A DNA stretch of 64,000 bases from Flavobacterium sp. UBA5153 (GTDB taxonomy: Bacteria > Bacteroidota > Bacteroidia > Flavobacteriales > Flavobacteriaceae): assembly GCA_002413745.1 (NCBI GenBank), contig DHXP01000035.1, positions 1 to 64,000 of the forward strand, read 5' to 3'. A model generated the notes under the pieces. The model was not told the DNA's origin. It was given only the letters and a program-made list of their open reading frames with translations, and searched no databases. Numbering within the stretch: the stretch's first letter is position 1; each line of letters starts with the position of its first letter. Below, piece after piece: positions 18,453-28,202 of this stretch. The position numbers were made by a program, and so were the translations under genes.

Positions 18453-18478
18453 AAAGCGAGATTTTTTCTCGCTTTTTT
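18453..18478 (+). terminator. Rho-independent terminator after glmS
   Basis: AAAGCGAG / CTCGCTTT stem with a T-rich loop and a T6 tail. Confidence 0.9.
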
Positions 18479-18570
18479 AATATGTGTTATTGTTACACAT
18501 TGGTTACCCGATTAAATTTTAAAAAATGTACCTATCGCTCCGATGGGCTTTAATCAAGGGGTAACTATTC

Positions 18571-18944
18571 ATTCTACAAACATTTCGCTCCTAACGGAGC
18601 TATTTTAGTCCCATCGGGACAGAATGTTTGTAGAAAATTCAACACCCAAATAATAAGCCCCAACGGGGCGATATGTTTTATAAGCCCTATCAATAAAAGG
18701 ATTATTCGGCTTTAAATTTTTTTTAGCGGAGGACAATGATTGTTATATAAAATTGCATTGCTGTCCGATAAAAAAAGTTAAATCTTGTCACATATCAATA
18801 AATATAGTCTCTACGGGACATTTATAAATGGTGTGGCTTAATTAATTCTTTTCTGCCAACATTTAGCCACTAACAGAGCAAGCTCGTGGGGGCTAAATTT
18901 TGATAGTTAAGTATTTATAAAACAAGAGATTGTCCCATAGGGAC
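18571..18944. repeat. Cluster of short GC-rich palindromes in a 0.78-kb gene-free gap
   Basis: The 18427-19204 gap holds no gene. It holds a nested element: 13-bp outer arms (TTCTACAAACATT at 18572-18584, inverted at 18623-18635) enclosing GCTCCTAACGGAGC (18587-18600) and GTCCCATCGGGAC (18608-18620). Beside it lie GCCCCAACGGGGC (18657-18669), an imperfect GTC...GGGAC at 18808-18819, ATTTAGCC / GGCTAAAT (18861-18868 and 18891-18898) and GTCCCATAGGGAC (18932-18944). They look like REP- or MITE-type units collected in one spacer. Confidence 0.7.
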
Positions 18945-19204
18945 TAAACGAAATTTATTTCGGGCAGTAATGATAAAATTACTGTTTTCTAAGAATAATC
19001 CATTTTTTTTGTTAAAATTTATATGCGAGCATAGTACATTATTGAACTTTCGACAAAAACGTTAATTAATAAGTAAAAACGTATAATATGAAATAATTAT
19101 AAATGAATCAAAAAAATTGATAATTATGATTTTTTTTATACCTTTTTATGATAATATCAAAAATATTTTTACTTTTACTTTATAAACCAACAAAATTTAA
19201 CCAA

Positions 19205-22045
19205 ATGAGAGTGTATTTACTTATTTTGTCTTTGTTTTTTTGCAGCATTACTTTTGCTCAAAATACAATTTCAGGTTCAGTTACAGATAGTAACAATCAA
19301 CCTATTTCTGGAGCCAACATTAAAGTTGTTGGTGATTCTGCAGGCACAGTTACCGATGGTGATGGAAAATTTACTTTAAGTTCATCTAAAAAACTCCCTT
19401 TTACAATTGACGTGACAAGTGTGGGCTATGAATCTAAAAGCGTAAATGTTTCATCAAGTAACCAAAAAGTAAGTATAAAACTAACGTATGAAGAAACAAA
19501 GTTGAATGAAATTGTTGTTTCTGCATCCAGAACCCCAGAAAGAGTTTTAGAATCTCCAGTTACCATTGAAAGAATTGGAATTAAGGACATCAAGAGAACT
19601 GCATCTCCTACTTTTTATGATGGATTGGAAAATCTGAAAGAAGTACAGATGAACACAAGTAGTTTGACTTTCAAGTCAATAAATACTCGTGGTTTTGCAA
19701 CTGTTGCCAACACCCGTTTTATGCAATTAGTTGATGGAATGGATAATTCTTCCCCACTATTAAATTTTGTATTGGGAAATATGATTGGTGTTTCAGAAAT
19801 CGATGTTCAAAGCGTAGAGTTATTGCCTGGGGCATCATCTGCATTATATGGAGCCAATGCTTTTAATGGAATTATGTTTATGAACAGTAAAAGCCCATTT
19901 ACCTATCAAGGTATTTCAACGTATCTTAAATATGGAGAAACCAGCCAAAAAGCCGCAGGAACAAATGGCTTTTATGATTTTGGAATAAGAATGGCTCATG
20001 CTTTCAATAAATATTTTGCTGCAAAAGCCAACTTTACCTATATGGATGGGACAGACTGGTTTGCAACAAATTATGATGATAAAACTCGCCCAGGAATAAC
20101 CAGAAGCGATAAAAATTATGACGGTATCAATGTATATGGTGATGAGGTAAGCACAAGTATCTATGGTGTTGGACAAAAAATTGTAGCAGCTAATCCAGCA
20201 TTTGCAGGATTATTACCAACTTTAGCTAATCAAGGCTATGTTTCAAGAACAGGATACAATGAGGTTGATTTAACGAACAATAAAGCAAGAAACACTAAAC
20301 TTGACTTTTCACTTCATTTTAGACCATTAGGGAATGAAAACCTGGAAATTATTTGGCAAAGTAAATTTGGTTACGGAAATGCTGTTTACCAAGGTGCCAA
20401 TAGATATTATTTGAACAACTTTTTTATGCAACAGCATAAACTAGAAATAAAAGGGAAAAACTTTTTCTTAAGAGGATATACAACTTCAGAAGATGGAGGG
20501 AAATCGTATGATATGGCTTTTACCGGAATCAACATTGATAGAGCTTGGAAATCAGACGCCGATTGGTTTACACAATATGCAGTAGCCTATGCTAAAGGGT
20601 TTGCAGGCTTAATTCCAGTTCCTGGATTGGCAGGTAACGCAGCGACATCTAATGCATTTGCTCGTACTATTGCTGATACAGGTAGATTAGTTCCTGGCTC
20701 GGCTGCTTTCCAATCGGCATTTAACCAAGTAATTGCTGATCCAAGTGTATTGACAGGATCAAAATTGGTAGATAATTCTAAAATATATCATTTTGACGCC
20801 AATTATAATTTTAAAGACATTATTAAATTTGCCGAAATTCAAATAGGTGGGTCTTTTAGAGAATATGATTTGAATTCTCACGGAAGAATTTACACGGATT
20901 CAAACGGGTCAATTTTTTACAATGAATACGGGGTTTACACACAATTGCAAAAAAAATTAATGGAGGATAGATTGAAATTCACTGGATCTATTCGCTATGA
21001 TAAATCCAAAAATTTTGCCGGTAATTATTCTCCAAGATTATCATTGGTATATTCGGCAGGAGAAAACAAACAACACAATTTCAGGGCATCCTTTCAAACG
21101 GGTTTCAGAAATCCAAGTACACAGGATCAATACATTGGTTTCAATGTTGGAAATGCCGTGTTAGTAGGTTCTGCACCTGATAATTTATTAAGATATAGTG
21201 AAACTTTACCAGTTTCAGCGGGTTATGGACAGGCCTTTGCTGGGGGAACAACAGCAGTAATGACCGGGGTAAACGCCTATGATAATTCTTATACGAAATT
21301 ATCAGTTGATCAGCTTTTAGCGACAGGTAATCCAGCATTGTTGAAAAAAACAAATGTAGGGTTAGTAAAACCCGAAGAGGTAAAAGCATTTGAGTTAGGG
21401 TATCGTTCTCAAATAGAAAACATTAATTTTGACGTTAATGCATACTATAATGTATATAACAACTTCATTGGAAACTTGACAGTAGTGGCACCTTATTACG
21501 GTAAAGCACAAGATGCGCCTAATCCTGCTGTTAATCCAGCTAATCTAGGGTTTCAATCATTATATGCACTTCAAGCAGGTGATTGGAGAGCATATCAATT
21601 ATATACCAATACGAATCTTGAAATTAAATCTCTTGGAGTTGGTATAGGAGTTTCTAAAAAAATGTTTGGAAATTATGAATTTGGTGTTAGTTATAACTAT
21701 GCTCAATTTAATTTTGACCAAGCAAAAGACCCAAGTTTCGAAGCTGGTTTCAATACTCCAAAACACAGGGTTAAAGCATCTATTGGGAATGATAGATTGT
21801 TCGAAAATTTTGGATTCAATGTGAGCGGAAGATGGAACAGCGAGTATTTATGGCAATCTACAATGGTTGACGGAATGATCGCTGCTGCAACTGTTATTGA
21901 TGCACAAATCAACTATGGTATCCCAAAACTAAAATCAGTGATAAAAATTGGTGCAGCTAACATAGGAGGTAAAGAATACACCCAAGTATTGGGTGCTGGA
22001 GCAATAGGACAACAATATTTTGCTTCTTGGACGATTAATCCATAA
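19205..22045 (+). CDS. TonB-dependent receptor with carboxypeptidase-D regulatory-like domain
   Basis: 946-residue outer-membrane active transporter. Signal peptide MRVYLLILSLFFCSITFAQ. Residues about 20-105 form a CarboxypepD_reg-like beta-sandwich (ISGSVTDSNNQPISGANIKV). A plug domain follows (NEIVVSASRTPERVLESP, with LPGASSALYGANAFNGIMFM), then a 22-strand-type barrel. No SusD partner is adjacent, so it is not a classical Sus pair; the substrate is unknown. The start was chosen at the Met giving a clean signal peptide; an ATG 57 nt upstream adds a second hydrophobic stretch. A terminator follows. Confidence 0.92.
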   Translation: MRVYLLILSLFFCSITFAQNTISGSVTDSNNQPISGANIKVVGDSAGTVTDGDGKFTLSSSKKLPFTIDVTSVGYESKSVNVSSSNQKVSIKLTYEETKLNEIVVSASRTPERVLESPVTIERIGIKDIKRTASPTFYDGLENLKEVQMNTSSLTFKSINTRGFATVANTRFMQLVDGMDNSSPLLNFVLGNMIGVSEIDVQSVELLPGASSALYGANAFNGIMFMNSKSPFTYQGISTYLKYGETSQKAAGTNGFYDFGIRMAHAFNKYFAAKANFTYMDGTDWFATNYDDKTRPGITRSDKNYDGINVYGDEVSTSIYGVGQKIVAANPAFAGLLPTLANQGYVSRTGYNEVDLTNNKARNTKLDFSLHFRPLGNENLEIIWQSKFGYGNAVYQGANRYYLNNFFMQQHKLEIKGKNFFLRGYTTSEDGGKSYDMAFTGINIDRAWKSDADWFTQYAVAYAKGFAGLIPVPGLAGNAATSNAFARTIADTGRLVPGSAAFQSAFNQVIADPSVLTGSKLVDNSKIYHFDANYNFKDIIKFAEIQIGGSFREYDLNSHGRIYTDSNGSIFYNEYGVYTQLQKKLMEDRLKFTGSIRYDKSKNFAGNYSPRLSLVYSAGENKQHNFRASFQTGFRNPSTQDQYIGFNVGNAVLVGSAPDNLLRYSETLPVSAGYGQAFAGGTTAVMTGVNAYDNSYTKLSVDQLLATGNPALLKKTNVGLVKPEEVKAFELGYRSQIENINFDVNAYYNVYNNFIGNLTVVAPYYGKAQDAPNPAVNPANLGFQSLYALQAGDWRAYQLYTNTNLEIKSLGVGIGVSKKMFGNYEFGVSYNYAQFNFDQAKDPSFEAGFNTPKHRVKASIGNDRLFENFGFNVSGRWNSEYLWQSTMVDGMIAAATVIDAQINYGIPKLKSVIKIGAANIGGKEYTQVLGAGAIGQQYFASWTINP

Positions 22046-22066
22046 TTATATTTTACAAAATAGTTG

Positions 22067-22098
22067 AAAAACCATTCGTTCAAAGGCGGATGGTTTTT
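22067..22098 (+). terminator. Terminator after TonB receptor
   Basis: AAAAACCAT / ATGGTTTTT stem with a 14-nt loop, 21 bp past the stop. Confidence 0.8.
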
Positions 22099-22180
22099 CT
22101 GTTTTTAAATACTTTCTTCGATTTTCCTCTCTCTTATAGAGAATCCGTCTAAATTCCACCTAATTTTTCCAAAAAAAGTA

Positions 22181-22211
22181 TTGATTTTTATATTTTAAAA
22201 AATTACCTTTG
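22181..22211 (+). promoter_or_regulatory. Promoter of atpD-atpC
   Basis: TTG at 22181-22183, a 20-nt spacer, then TACCTTTG at 22204-22211. This is a full match to the Bacteroidota TTG-N19/20-TAnnTTTG promoter, 84 nt upstream of atpD, and one of the two best promoters in the window. Confidence 0.8.
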
Positions 22212-22292
22212 CGCACTGAAAATGCATCTGTATCAATTAGTTTCGATCGATCGTATTTCATAAACCTGAATAGCTGTTTAATAAACACATAA

Positions 22293-23807
<1,515 letters not shown>

Positions 23808-23810
23808 TCT

Positions 23811-23870
23811 AGTGTTCAGTATTCAGTGTTCAGTATTCAGTACTGAGACTGTAAACTGAGACTGTAAACT
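23811..23870. repeat. Two families of short tandem repeats between atpD and atpC
   Basis: AGTGTTCAGTATTC occurs twice head to tail (23811-23824, 23825-23838), then ACTGAGACTGTAA twice (23842-23854, 23855-23867). The junction TCAGTACTGA (23837-23846) is a perfect palindrome, so the two repeat families can partly pair in RNA. They fill nearly the whole 70-bp spacer. Confidence 0.85.
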
Positions 23871-23877
23871 AAAAAAT

Positions 23878-24159
23878 ATGATTTTAGAAATAGTATCACC
23901 AGAAGCAAAATTATTTTCAGGAGAAATCACTTCAGTTTCCCTTCCGGGAGTCGATGGTCATTTTCAAATGTTGAATAATCACGCACCAATTGTTTCACTG
24001 CTTCAAAAAGGACTTGTAAAAATTACGGCTCCAAGTTTCAAGTTTAGCAAAGAATCCGAAGATTTATTTACAAAAGTAGACGATCAGAATTATACACTTG
24101 CCATTGAATCTGGAACAATCGAAATGAAAGACAATAAAGTAATTGTTTTAGCCGACTAA
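23878..24159 (+). CDS. atpC: ATP synthase F1 subunit epsilon (short form)
   Basis: 93 residues covering only the N-terminal beta-sandwich of epsilon: MILEIVSPEAKLFSGEI, SLPGVDGHFQMLNNHAPIVSLL. The C-terminal two-helix domain of E. coli epsilon (139 residues), which can inhibit F1, is absent. Short epsilon forms are known in Bacteroidota, so this is probably normal for the group. It is separated from atpD by repeat-filled spacer DNA and followed by a terminator. Confidence 0.95.
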   Translation: MILEIVSPEAKLFSGEITSVSLPGVDGHFQMLNNHAPIVSLLQKGLVKITAPSFKFSKESEDLFTKVDDQNYTLAIESGTIEMKDNKVIVLAD

Positions 24160-24181
24160 GATAATTTCAATATAAAAATGA

Positions 24182-24211
24182 AAAGTCATACAGCAATGTG
24201 TGACTTTTTTT
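24182..24211 (+). terminator. Terminator, copy 1 of a duplicated 30-bp hairpin
   Basis: Ten-pair stem (AAAGTCATAC / GTGTGACTTT, one G-T pair), loop AGCAAT, T7 tail. The same 30 bases occur again at 26078-26107 after the next gene. Confidence 0.9.
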
Positions 24212-24237
24212 ATGTATGACTTTTTAATTATTCTGAT

Positions 24238-26058
24238 ATGAAGAAAAATATATTTTTATTATTTGCTTTGAGCTTGATCCTTAATGTTAGTTTCGCTCAA
24301 AATCGCATAAAGATAGATTCGTTACAAGAAGTGGTTATTTCATCCAGTAGGATTGATCTGCCTTTCAAAGAAAATTCCAGAACGATTCAGTTGATTACTG
24401 CCGAAGATTTAAAAAAATCAGGAGTTACAAATGTTGCCGATGCGCTACAGCAAATTGCTGGAATTGATATTCGTCGTCGTGGTACTAGCGGAATGCAAGC
24501 CGATTTATATATTCGTGGTGGAAGTTTTGATCAAACATTACTTCTGATTGATGGAATTAAAGTAGATGATGCTCAAACCGGACATCATACGATGAACTTG
24601 GCTTTGCCGATTGAAGTTATCAAGAGAATCGAAATTATAAAAGGGCCAGCAGCTCGTGTATTTGGTCAAAATGCTTTTACAGGAGCTGTAAATATCGTTA
24701 CAAAAGATTCACTTGATAATAGCGTTTCTTTGGATCTTAAAGCGGGTTCTTATGGTCAAGTTAGTGCTGCCGTTACAGCAGGAGTTAATTTGGAGGATAG
24801 TAGTCATATAATCCATTTTTCTAAAAACGCATCGAATGGGTACCGCTATAATACCGATTTCGACAATACTAATTTTGTATTAAAAAGCACTTTCGATAAA
24901 AAAGAATTACCAATTGAGATGTTGGTTTCCCTTTCGGAAAGAAACTTTGGCGCAAATGGTTTTTATGCTACGCCAGCAGCAATTAATCAATATGAGAAAA
25001 CAAAAGCGAGTTTAGTTGGTTTTTCTACAACTATCAAAAAAGGAAATTTTACTTGGAAACCAAAAGTATATTGGAGACGTAATGAGGATGAATATAGCTA
25101 CGTTAGAAGCAATCCGTCACTTTACAGAAATGTACATATTTCAAATAAATTTGCCGCCGAATTAAATGGCACTTATACATCAAATATTGGTGTTACAGGA
25201 TTTGGAATAGAAACGGCCAAAGTTTTACTTTCCAGTAACAATCTTGGGGCTAGCAATCGTTTCGTAAGTACTTTATTTTTAGAACATCGTTTAAATTTAC
25301 TTAAGAATAAGCTAGATATTACTCCGGGAGTTGCTGTAACTTATTTTTCTGATTTCAAATTTTTTGCTTTTCCAGGAATAGATATTGGTTATCAATTGCT
25401 TAATAATGTTAGGATTTATGGTAATGCGGGGTATACGTATAGAGTTCCAACTTACACTGATATGTATTATAAATCGGCAACAACTATTGGAAATTCTAAT
25501 TTAGAACCTGAAAAAGCATTTGCGCAAGAATTAGGATTGAAATGGAATGTTTCCAATTTTGATTTATCCGCGGCGGCATTTAATCGTAATTCGAATCATT
25601 TGATTGATTATGTAAAAGATTTAAGTACAGATCCTTGGCAAGCTCAAAATATTCAAGATATTACTACTAAAGGTTTCGAAACGCAACTACTTTATAAGTT
25701 TACTGTTAATTCGTTCAATCAGAAGTTGCAAATTGGTTATTCCTTCATAGAGGATGATGTAAAACATAGCAATTATAATTTCTCGCAGTATGCTTTAAAC
25801 TCAATGAAACATCAGTTTGTGGGAAGTTATACGATGCAATTTTTGAAAAACTTCAGTAATACAATTTCGTATCGTTATGCGGAACGAACTACAGGCAATT
25901 CGTATTCGGTTGTAGATCTTGGAGCGTCCTATCACTTGAAAGCTTTCGAAATTTCTTTGTTTGCCAATAATATTTTCAATACGGCCTATACCGAAACGAA
26001 TTTGATTCCTATGCCAAAAGGGAATTTATTGTTCGGAATACACTATAATTTTAGATAA
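24238..26058 (+). CDS. TonB-dependent outer-membrane receptor (BtuB/FepA-like size)
   Basis: 606 residues. Signal peptide MKKNIFLLFALSLILNVSFAQ. A TonB-box-like LQEVVISSSR segment leads straight into the plug domain (VADALQQIAGIDIRRRG, LLIDGIKVDD, IKGPAARVFGQNAFTGAVNIVTK), and a barrel ends in FGIHYNFR with a terminal aromatic-rich strand. There is no carboxypeptidase-like domain, unlike the 946-residue receptor upstream. It lies 195 bp upstream of bioF on the same strand, but a terminator separates them, so a link to biotin uptake is only a guess from position. Confidence 0.9.
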   Translation: MKKNIFLLFALSLILNVSFAQNRIKIDSLQEVVISSSRIDLPFKENSRTIQLITAEDLKKSGVTNVADALQQIAGIDIRRRGTSGMQADLYIRGGSFDQTLLLIDGIKVDDAQTGHHTMNLALPIEVIKRIEIIKGPAARVFGQNAFTGAVNIVTKDSLDNSVSLDLKAGSYGQVSAAVTAGVNLEDSSHIIHFSKNASNGYRYNTDFDNTNFVLKSTFDKKELPIEMLVSLSERNFGANGFYATPAAINQYEKTKASLVGFSTTIKKGNFTWKPKVYWRRNEDEYSYVRSNPSLYRNVHISNKFAAELNGTYTSNIGVTGFGIETAKVLLSSNNLGASNRFVSTLFLEHRLNLLKNKLDITPGVAVTYFSDFKFFAFPGIDIGYQLLNNVRIYGNAGYTYRVPTYTDMYYKSATTIGNSNLEPEKAFAQELGLKWNVSNFDLSAAAFNRNSNHLIDYVKDLSTDPWQAQNIQDITTKGFETQLLYKFTVNSFNQKLQIGYSFIEDDVKHSNYNFSQYALNSMKHQFVGSYTMQFLKNFSNTISYRYAERTTGNSYSVVDLGASYHLKAFEISLFANNIFNTAYTETNLIPMPKGNLLFGIHYNFR

Positions 26059-26077
26059 AAAATCACAATCAAAATAC

Positions 26078-26107
26078 AAAGTCATACAGCAATGTGTGAC
26101 TTTTTTT
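26078..26107 (+). terminator. Terminator, copy 2 of the duplicated 30-bp hairpin
   Basis: Identical over 30 bases to 24182-24211; here it ends the TonB receptor gene. Confidence 0.9.
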
Positions 26108-26121
26108 TGGAGCTTTTTTAT

Positions 26122-26203
26122 TTCGTCAGTTCGCTTCGCTCGTGTCAGCTGTTCACTGTATCCACGCTGAAAAAGCGTGGGATGCCGTTTCCATCTGGGC
26201 TAA
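26122..26203. repeat. Dispersed repeat elements upstream of bioF
   Basis: TTCGTCAGTTCG (26122-26133) recurs at 30631 and 41547. Next comes the hairpin CCACGCT-GAAAA-AGCGTGG, then a 24-bp box (26180-26203) that on the minus strand starts TTAGCCCAGATGGAA. This box matches 40671-40694 at 21 of 24 positions. Confidence 0.75.
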
Positions 26204-26239
26204 AAATCCATAAAACATAAAATTTCATTTTTTAAATGA

Positions 26240-26247
26240 TAACTTTG
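26240..26247 (+). promoter_or_regulatory. Putative -7 box for bioF, very close to the start codon
   Basis: TAACTTTG fits TAnnTTTG and ends only 5 nt before the bioF ATG, which would give a leaderless or nearly leaderless mRNA. No -33 box is obvious. Confidence 0.45.
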
Positions 26248-26252
26248 CTTTT

Positions 26253-27434
26253 ATGAAGTTTCCAAAAAATCTCGCCGCCAAACTTGAAACCCGCAAGCAA
26301 AACAATGCTTTGAGAAAATTGTCCTTGCCTAATAATTTAATTGATTTTGCCTCCAATGATTACATCGGTTTTTCGAAAAACCAAGCCATTTTCGAGGAAA
26401 CACATCAATATCTAATTGACAATAATAGCATCCAAAATGGAGCAACAGGTTCCCGATTATTATCTGGAAACCACAAAGTCTATCAAGAAGCTGAAACATT
26501 TATTGCCAAATTCCATCAATCGGAAAGTGCTTTGATTTTCAATTCGGGCTACGATGCCAATGTTGGGTTTTTCGGTTCCGTGCCACTAAAAGGCGACTTG
26601 ATTTTGTATGACGAATTGTGCCACGCTTCCATCCGTGACGGAATCCAGCTTTCGAATGCCAAAGCCTATAAATACCAGCACAACGATTTCGAAGACTTGG
26701 AAAAACTCATCCAGCGATGTCACATCGAGCGCGTCATCCCGAGCGCAGTCGAGGGACGAGATGCCTCAACAAACGAAGTTTACATCGTCACCGAAAGTGT
26801 TTTCTCAATGGATGGCGACACGCCAAATCTCGAAGAATTGACGCAACTTTCAGGGAAATACAATTGCCATTTGGTTATTGATGAAGCTCATTCGCTTGGT
26901 GTTTTCGGGAAAAACGGAGAAGGCTTGGTTCAAATGTTGGGTTTACAAGACAAAGTTTTTGCCAGAATTATGACTTTCGGAAAAGGATTGGGTTGTCACG
27001 GCGCAGCGATAGTCGGAAGTGAGGAATTGAAGGAATATCTAGTTAATTTTGCCCGGAGTTTTATTTATACCACAGGATTGTCTCCACATTCGGTTGGCGC
27101 GATTTTAATGGCGTATCAACATTTGAAAACAGATAAAAACACCGTCAACAAGTTACGGGAAAACATCATCCACTTCAATCAAGTCCAGCATTTATTGGGA
27201 TTGAAACCAATGTTTGTCAAAAGTAAATCGGCGATACAAAGTGCCATAATTCCAGGAAATCAAAACGTAAAATCAATAGCCAAACAAATTCAGGAAAAGG
27301 GATTTGATGTCAGAGCGATTCTTTCACCAACAGTTCCCGAAGGTCAGGAGCGATTGCGTTTTTGCATCCACAGTTTTAATTCAAAAGAAGAAATCTCGGA
27401 AGTATTGGGTTTGTTAAGTACCTTTGTGTTTTAG
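26253..27434 (+). CDS. bioF: 8-amino-7-oxononanoate synthase
   Basis: 393 residues, PLP-dependent enzyme condensing pimeloyl thioester with alanine in biotin synthesis. Motifs: FASNDYIGFS, GATGSRLLSGNH, DEAHSLGVFGKNGEG (Asp and His contacting PLP), and the Schiff-base Lys in TFGKGLGCHG. Residues about 155-172 (RCHIERVIPSAVEGRDAS) do not look like BioF and are encoded by a GC-rich dispersed-repeat sequence inserted in frame before the conserved VYIVTESVFSMDGD block. This explains the extra length. All catalytic motifs are kept, so the enzyme is probably active. First gene of the biotin unit. Confidence 0.93.
   Translation: MKFPKNLAAKLETRKQNNALRKLSLPNNLIDFASNDYIGFSKNQAIFEETHQYLIDNNSIQNGATGSRLLSGNHKVYQEAETFIAKFHQSESALIFNSGYDANVGFFGSVPLKGDLILYDELCHASIRDGIQLSNAKAYKYQHNDFEDLEKLIQRCHIERVIPSAVEGRDASTNEVYIVTESVFSMDGDTPNLEELTQLSGKYNCHLVIDEAHSLGVFGKNGEGLVQMLGLQDKVFARIMTFGKGLGCHGAAIVGSEELKEYLVNFARSFIYTTGLSPHSVGAILMAYQHLKTDKNTVNKLRENIIHFNQVQHLLGLKPMFVKSKSAIQSAIIPGNQNVKSIAKQIQEKGFDVRAILSPTVPEGQERLRFCIHSFNSKEEISEVLGLLSTFVF
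26719..26768. repeat. Dispersed palindromic repeat inserted in frame inside bioF
   Basis: About 50 bp, much richer in G+C than the gene around it, containing ATCGAGCGC, GTCATCCCGAGCGC and AGTCGAG. This resembles the GTCATCCCGAGCGCAGTCGAG repeat that I know as common between genes in Bacteroidota. It keeps the reading frame. Confidence 0.65.
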
Positions 27435-27442
27435 TTCATAAC

Positions 27443-27473
27443 ACCCTGTCAGGGTTCCAAACCCTGATAGGGT
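27443..27473. repeat. Palindromic hairpin between bioF and bioD
   Basis: ACCCTGTCAGGGTT (27443-27456) and AACCCTGATAGGGT (27460-27473) pair with one mismatch around a 3-nt loop. It has the design of the hairpin at 4957-4991. It has no T tail, so it is more likely a dispersed repeat or mRNA-stability element than a terminator. Confidence 0.7.
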
Positions 27474-27486
27474 TAAATTTTTATAA

Positions 27487-28119
27487 ATGAAAATATTCAT
27501 CACAGGAATTTCTACCGATGTAGGCAAAACAATTGCCTCCGCCATAATTGTCGAAGCACTCAAAGCCGATTATTGGAAACCCATTCAAGCAGGGGATTTG
27601 GAAAATTCCGATAGTCATAAAATCAAAAGCTATATTTCAAACCACAAAACCACCATTCACGAAAACAGCTATAAACTCAACACACCCGCAAGTCCACATC
27701 TCGCTGCTGAATTGGATGGAATTACTATTGTTTTAAATCAGATTAAAGAACCCAATCCCGATAGCTATCGGGAAAAAAATCATCTTGTCATTGAAGGAGC
27801 CGGAGGAGTTTTTGTTCCGTTAAACGACAAGGATTGTGTCATCGATTTAATCAAAAAAGACTATAAAGTGATTGTTGTTTCAAGACATTATTTGGGAAGT
27901 ATCAATCACACATTATTGACCATCGAAGCCTTAAAAAATAGAAAAATAAACATTGCAGGAATCATTTTTAACGGAGACGAAAATAAATCTTCTGAATCAA
28001 TTATTCTGAAAATGTCGGGAGTAAAATGTATTGGAAGAATAGAACAAGAGCCTTATTTTGATAAAGCCGTTATTCGGGAATACGCCGATTTGTTTCGGGA
28101 GAATTTATTAAATCTTTAA
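27487..28119 (+). CDS. bioD: Dethiobiotin synthetase
   Basis: 210 residues, ATP-dependent carboxylation and ring closure of 7,8-diaminopelargonate. P-loop GISTDVGKT at residues 7-15, WKPIQAG with the substrate Lys, and VIEGAGGVFVPL with the metal-binding Glu. The region NPDSYRE (about residues 90-96), just before VIEGAGG, is encoded by the perfect palindrome TCCCGATAGCTATCGGGA. The slightly short length is normal for flavobacterial BioD. It lies 52 bp after bioF and is followed by bioA. Confidence 0.95.
   Translation: MKIFITGISTDVGKTIASAIIVEALKADYWKPIQAGDLENSDSHKIKSYISNHKTTIHENSYKLNTPASPHLAAELDGITIVLNQIKEPNPDSYREKNHLVIEGAGGVFVPLNDKDCVIDLIKKDYKVIVVSRHYLGSINHTLLTIEALKNRKINIAGIIFNGDENKSSESIILKMSGVKCIGRIEQEPYFDKAVIREYADLFRENLLNL
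27756..27773. repeat. Perfect 18-bp palindrome inside bioD
   Basis: TCCCGATAGCTATCGGGA, fully self-complementary, within the coding sequence. From memory, it is a motif seen often between genes in Flavobacterium-type genomes. Confidence 0.85.
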
Positions 28120-28190
28120 ATATAGAAACAAGAAGAAAGAATCAAGACTTGATTTCTATGTTTTTCTAGCTTCTTTCCTCTTGCTTCTTT

Positions 28191-28198
28191 TATCTTTG
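28191..28198 (+). promoter_or_regulatory. Putative -7 box for bioA abutting the start codon
   Basis: TATCTTTG matches TAnnTTTG and ends 4 nt before the bioA ATG, suggesting an internal promoter giving a leaderless message. An imperfect hairpin (AATCAAG/CTTGATT, 28139-28154) precedes it. Confidence 0.45.
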
Positions 28199-28202
28199 CA
28201 AA

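Noticed and set aside
18571-18944. CRISPR array
   Set aside because: The palindromes are not evenly spaced and do not share one repeat unit with unique spacers; no cas gene is in the window.
24238-26058. Calling the second TonB receptor a biotin or cobalamin transporter
   Set aside because: Position near bioF is the only hint, and a terminator separates them.
26253-27434. Pseudogenised bioF because of the repeat insertion
   Set aside because: The insertion is in frame and all PLP-binding and substrate motifs remain.
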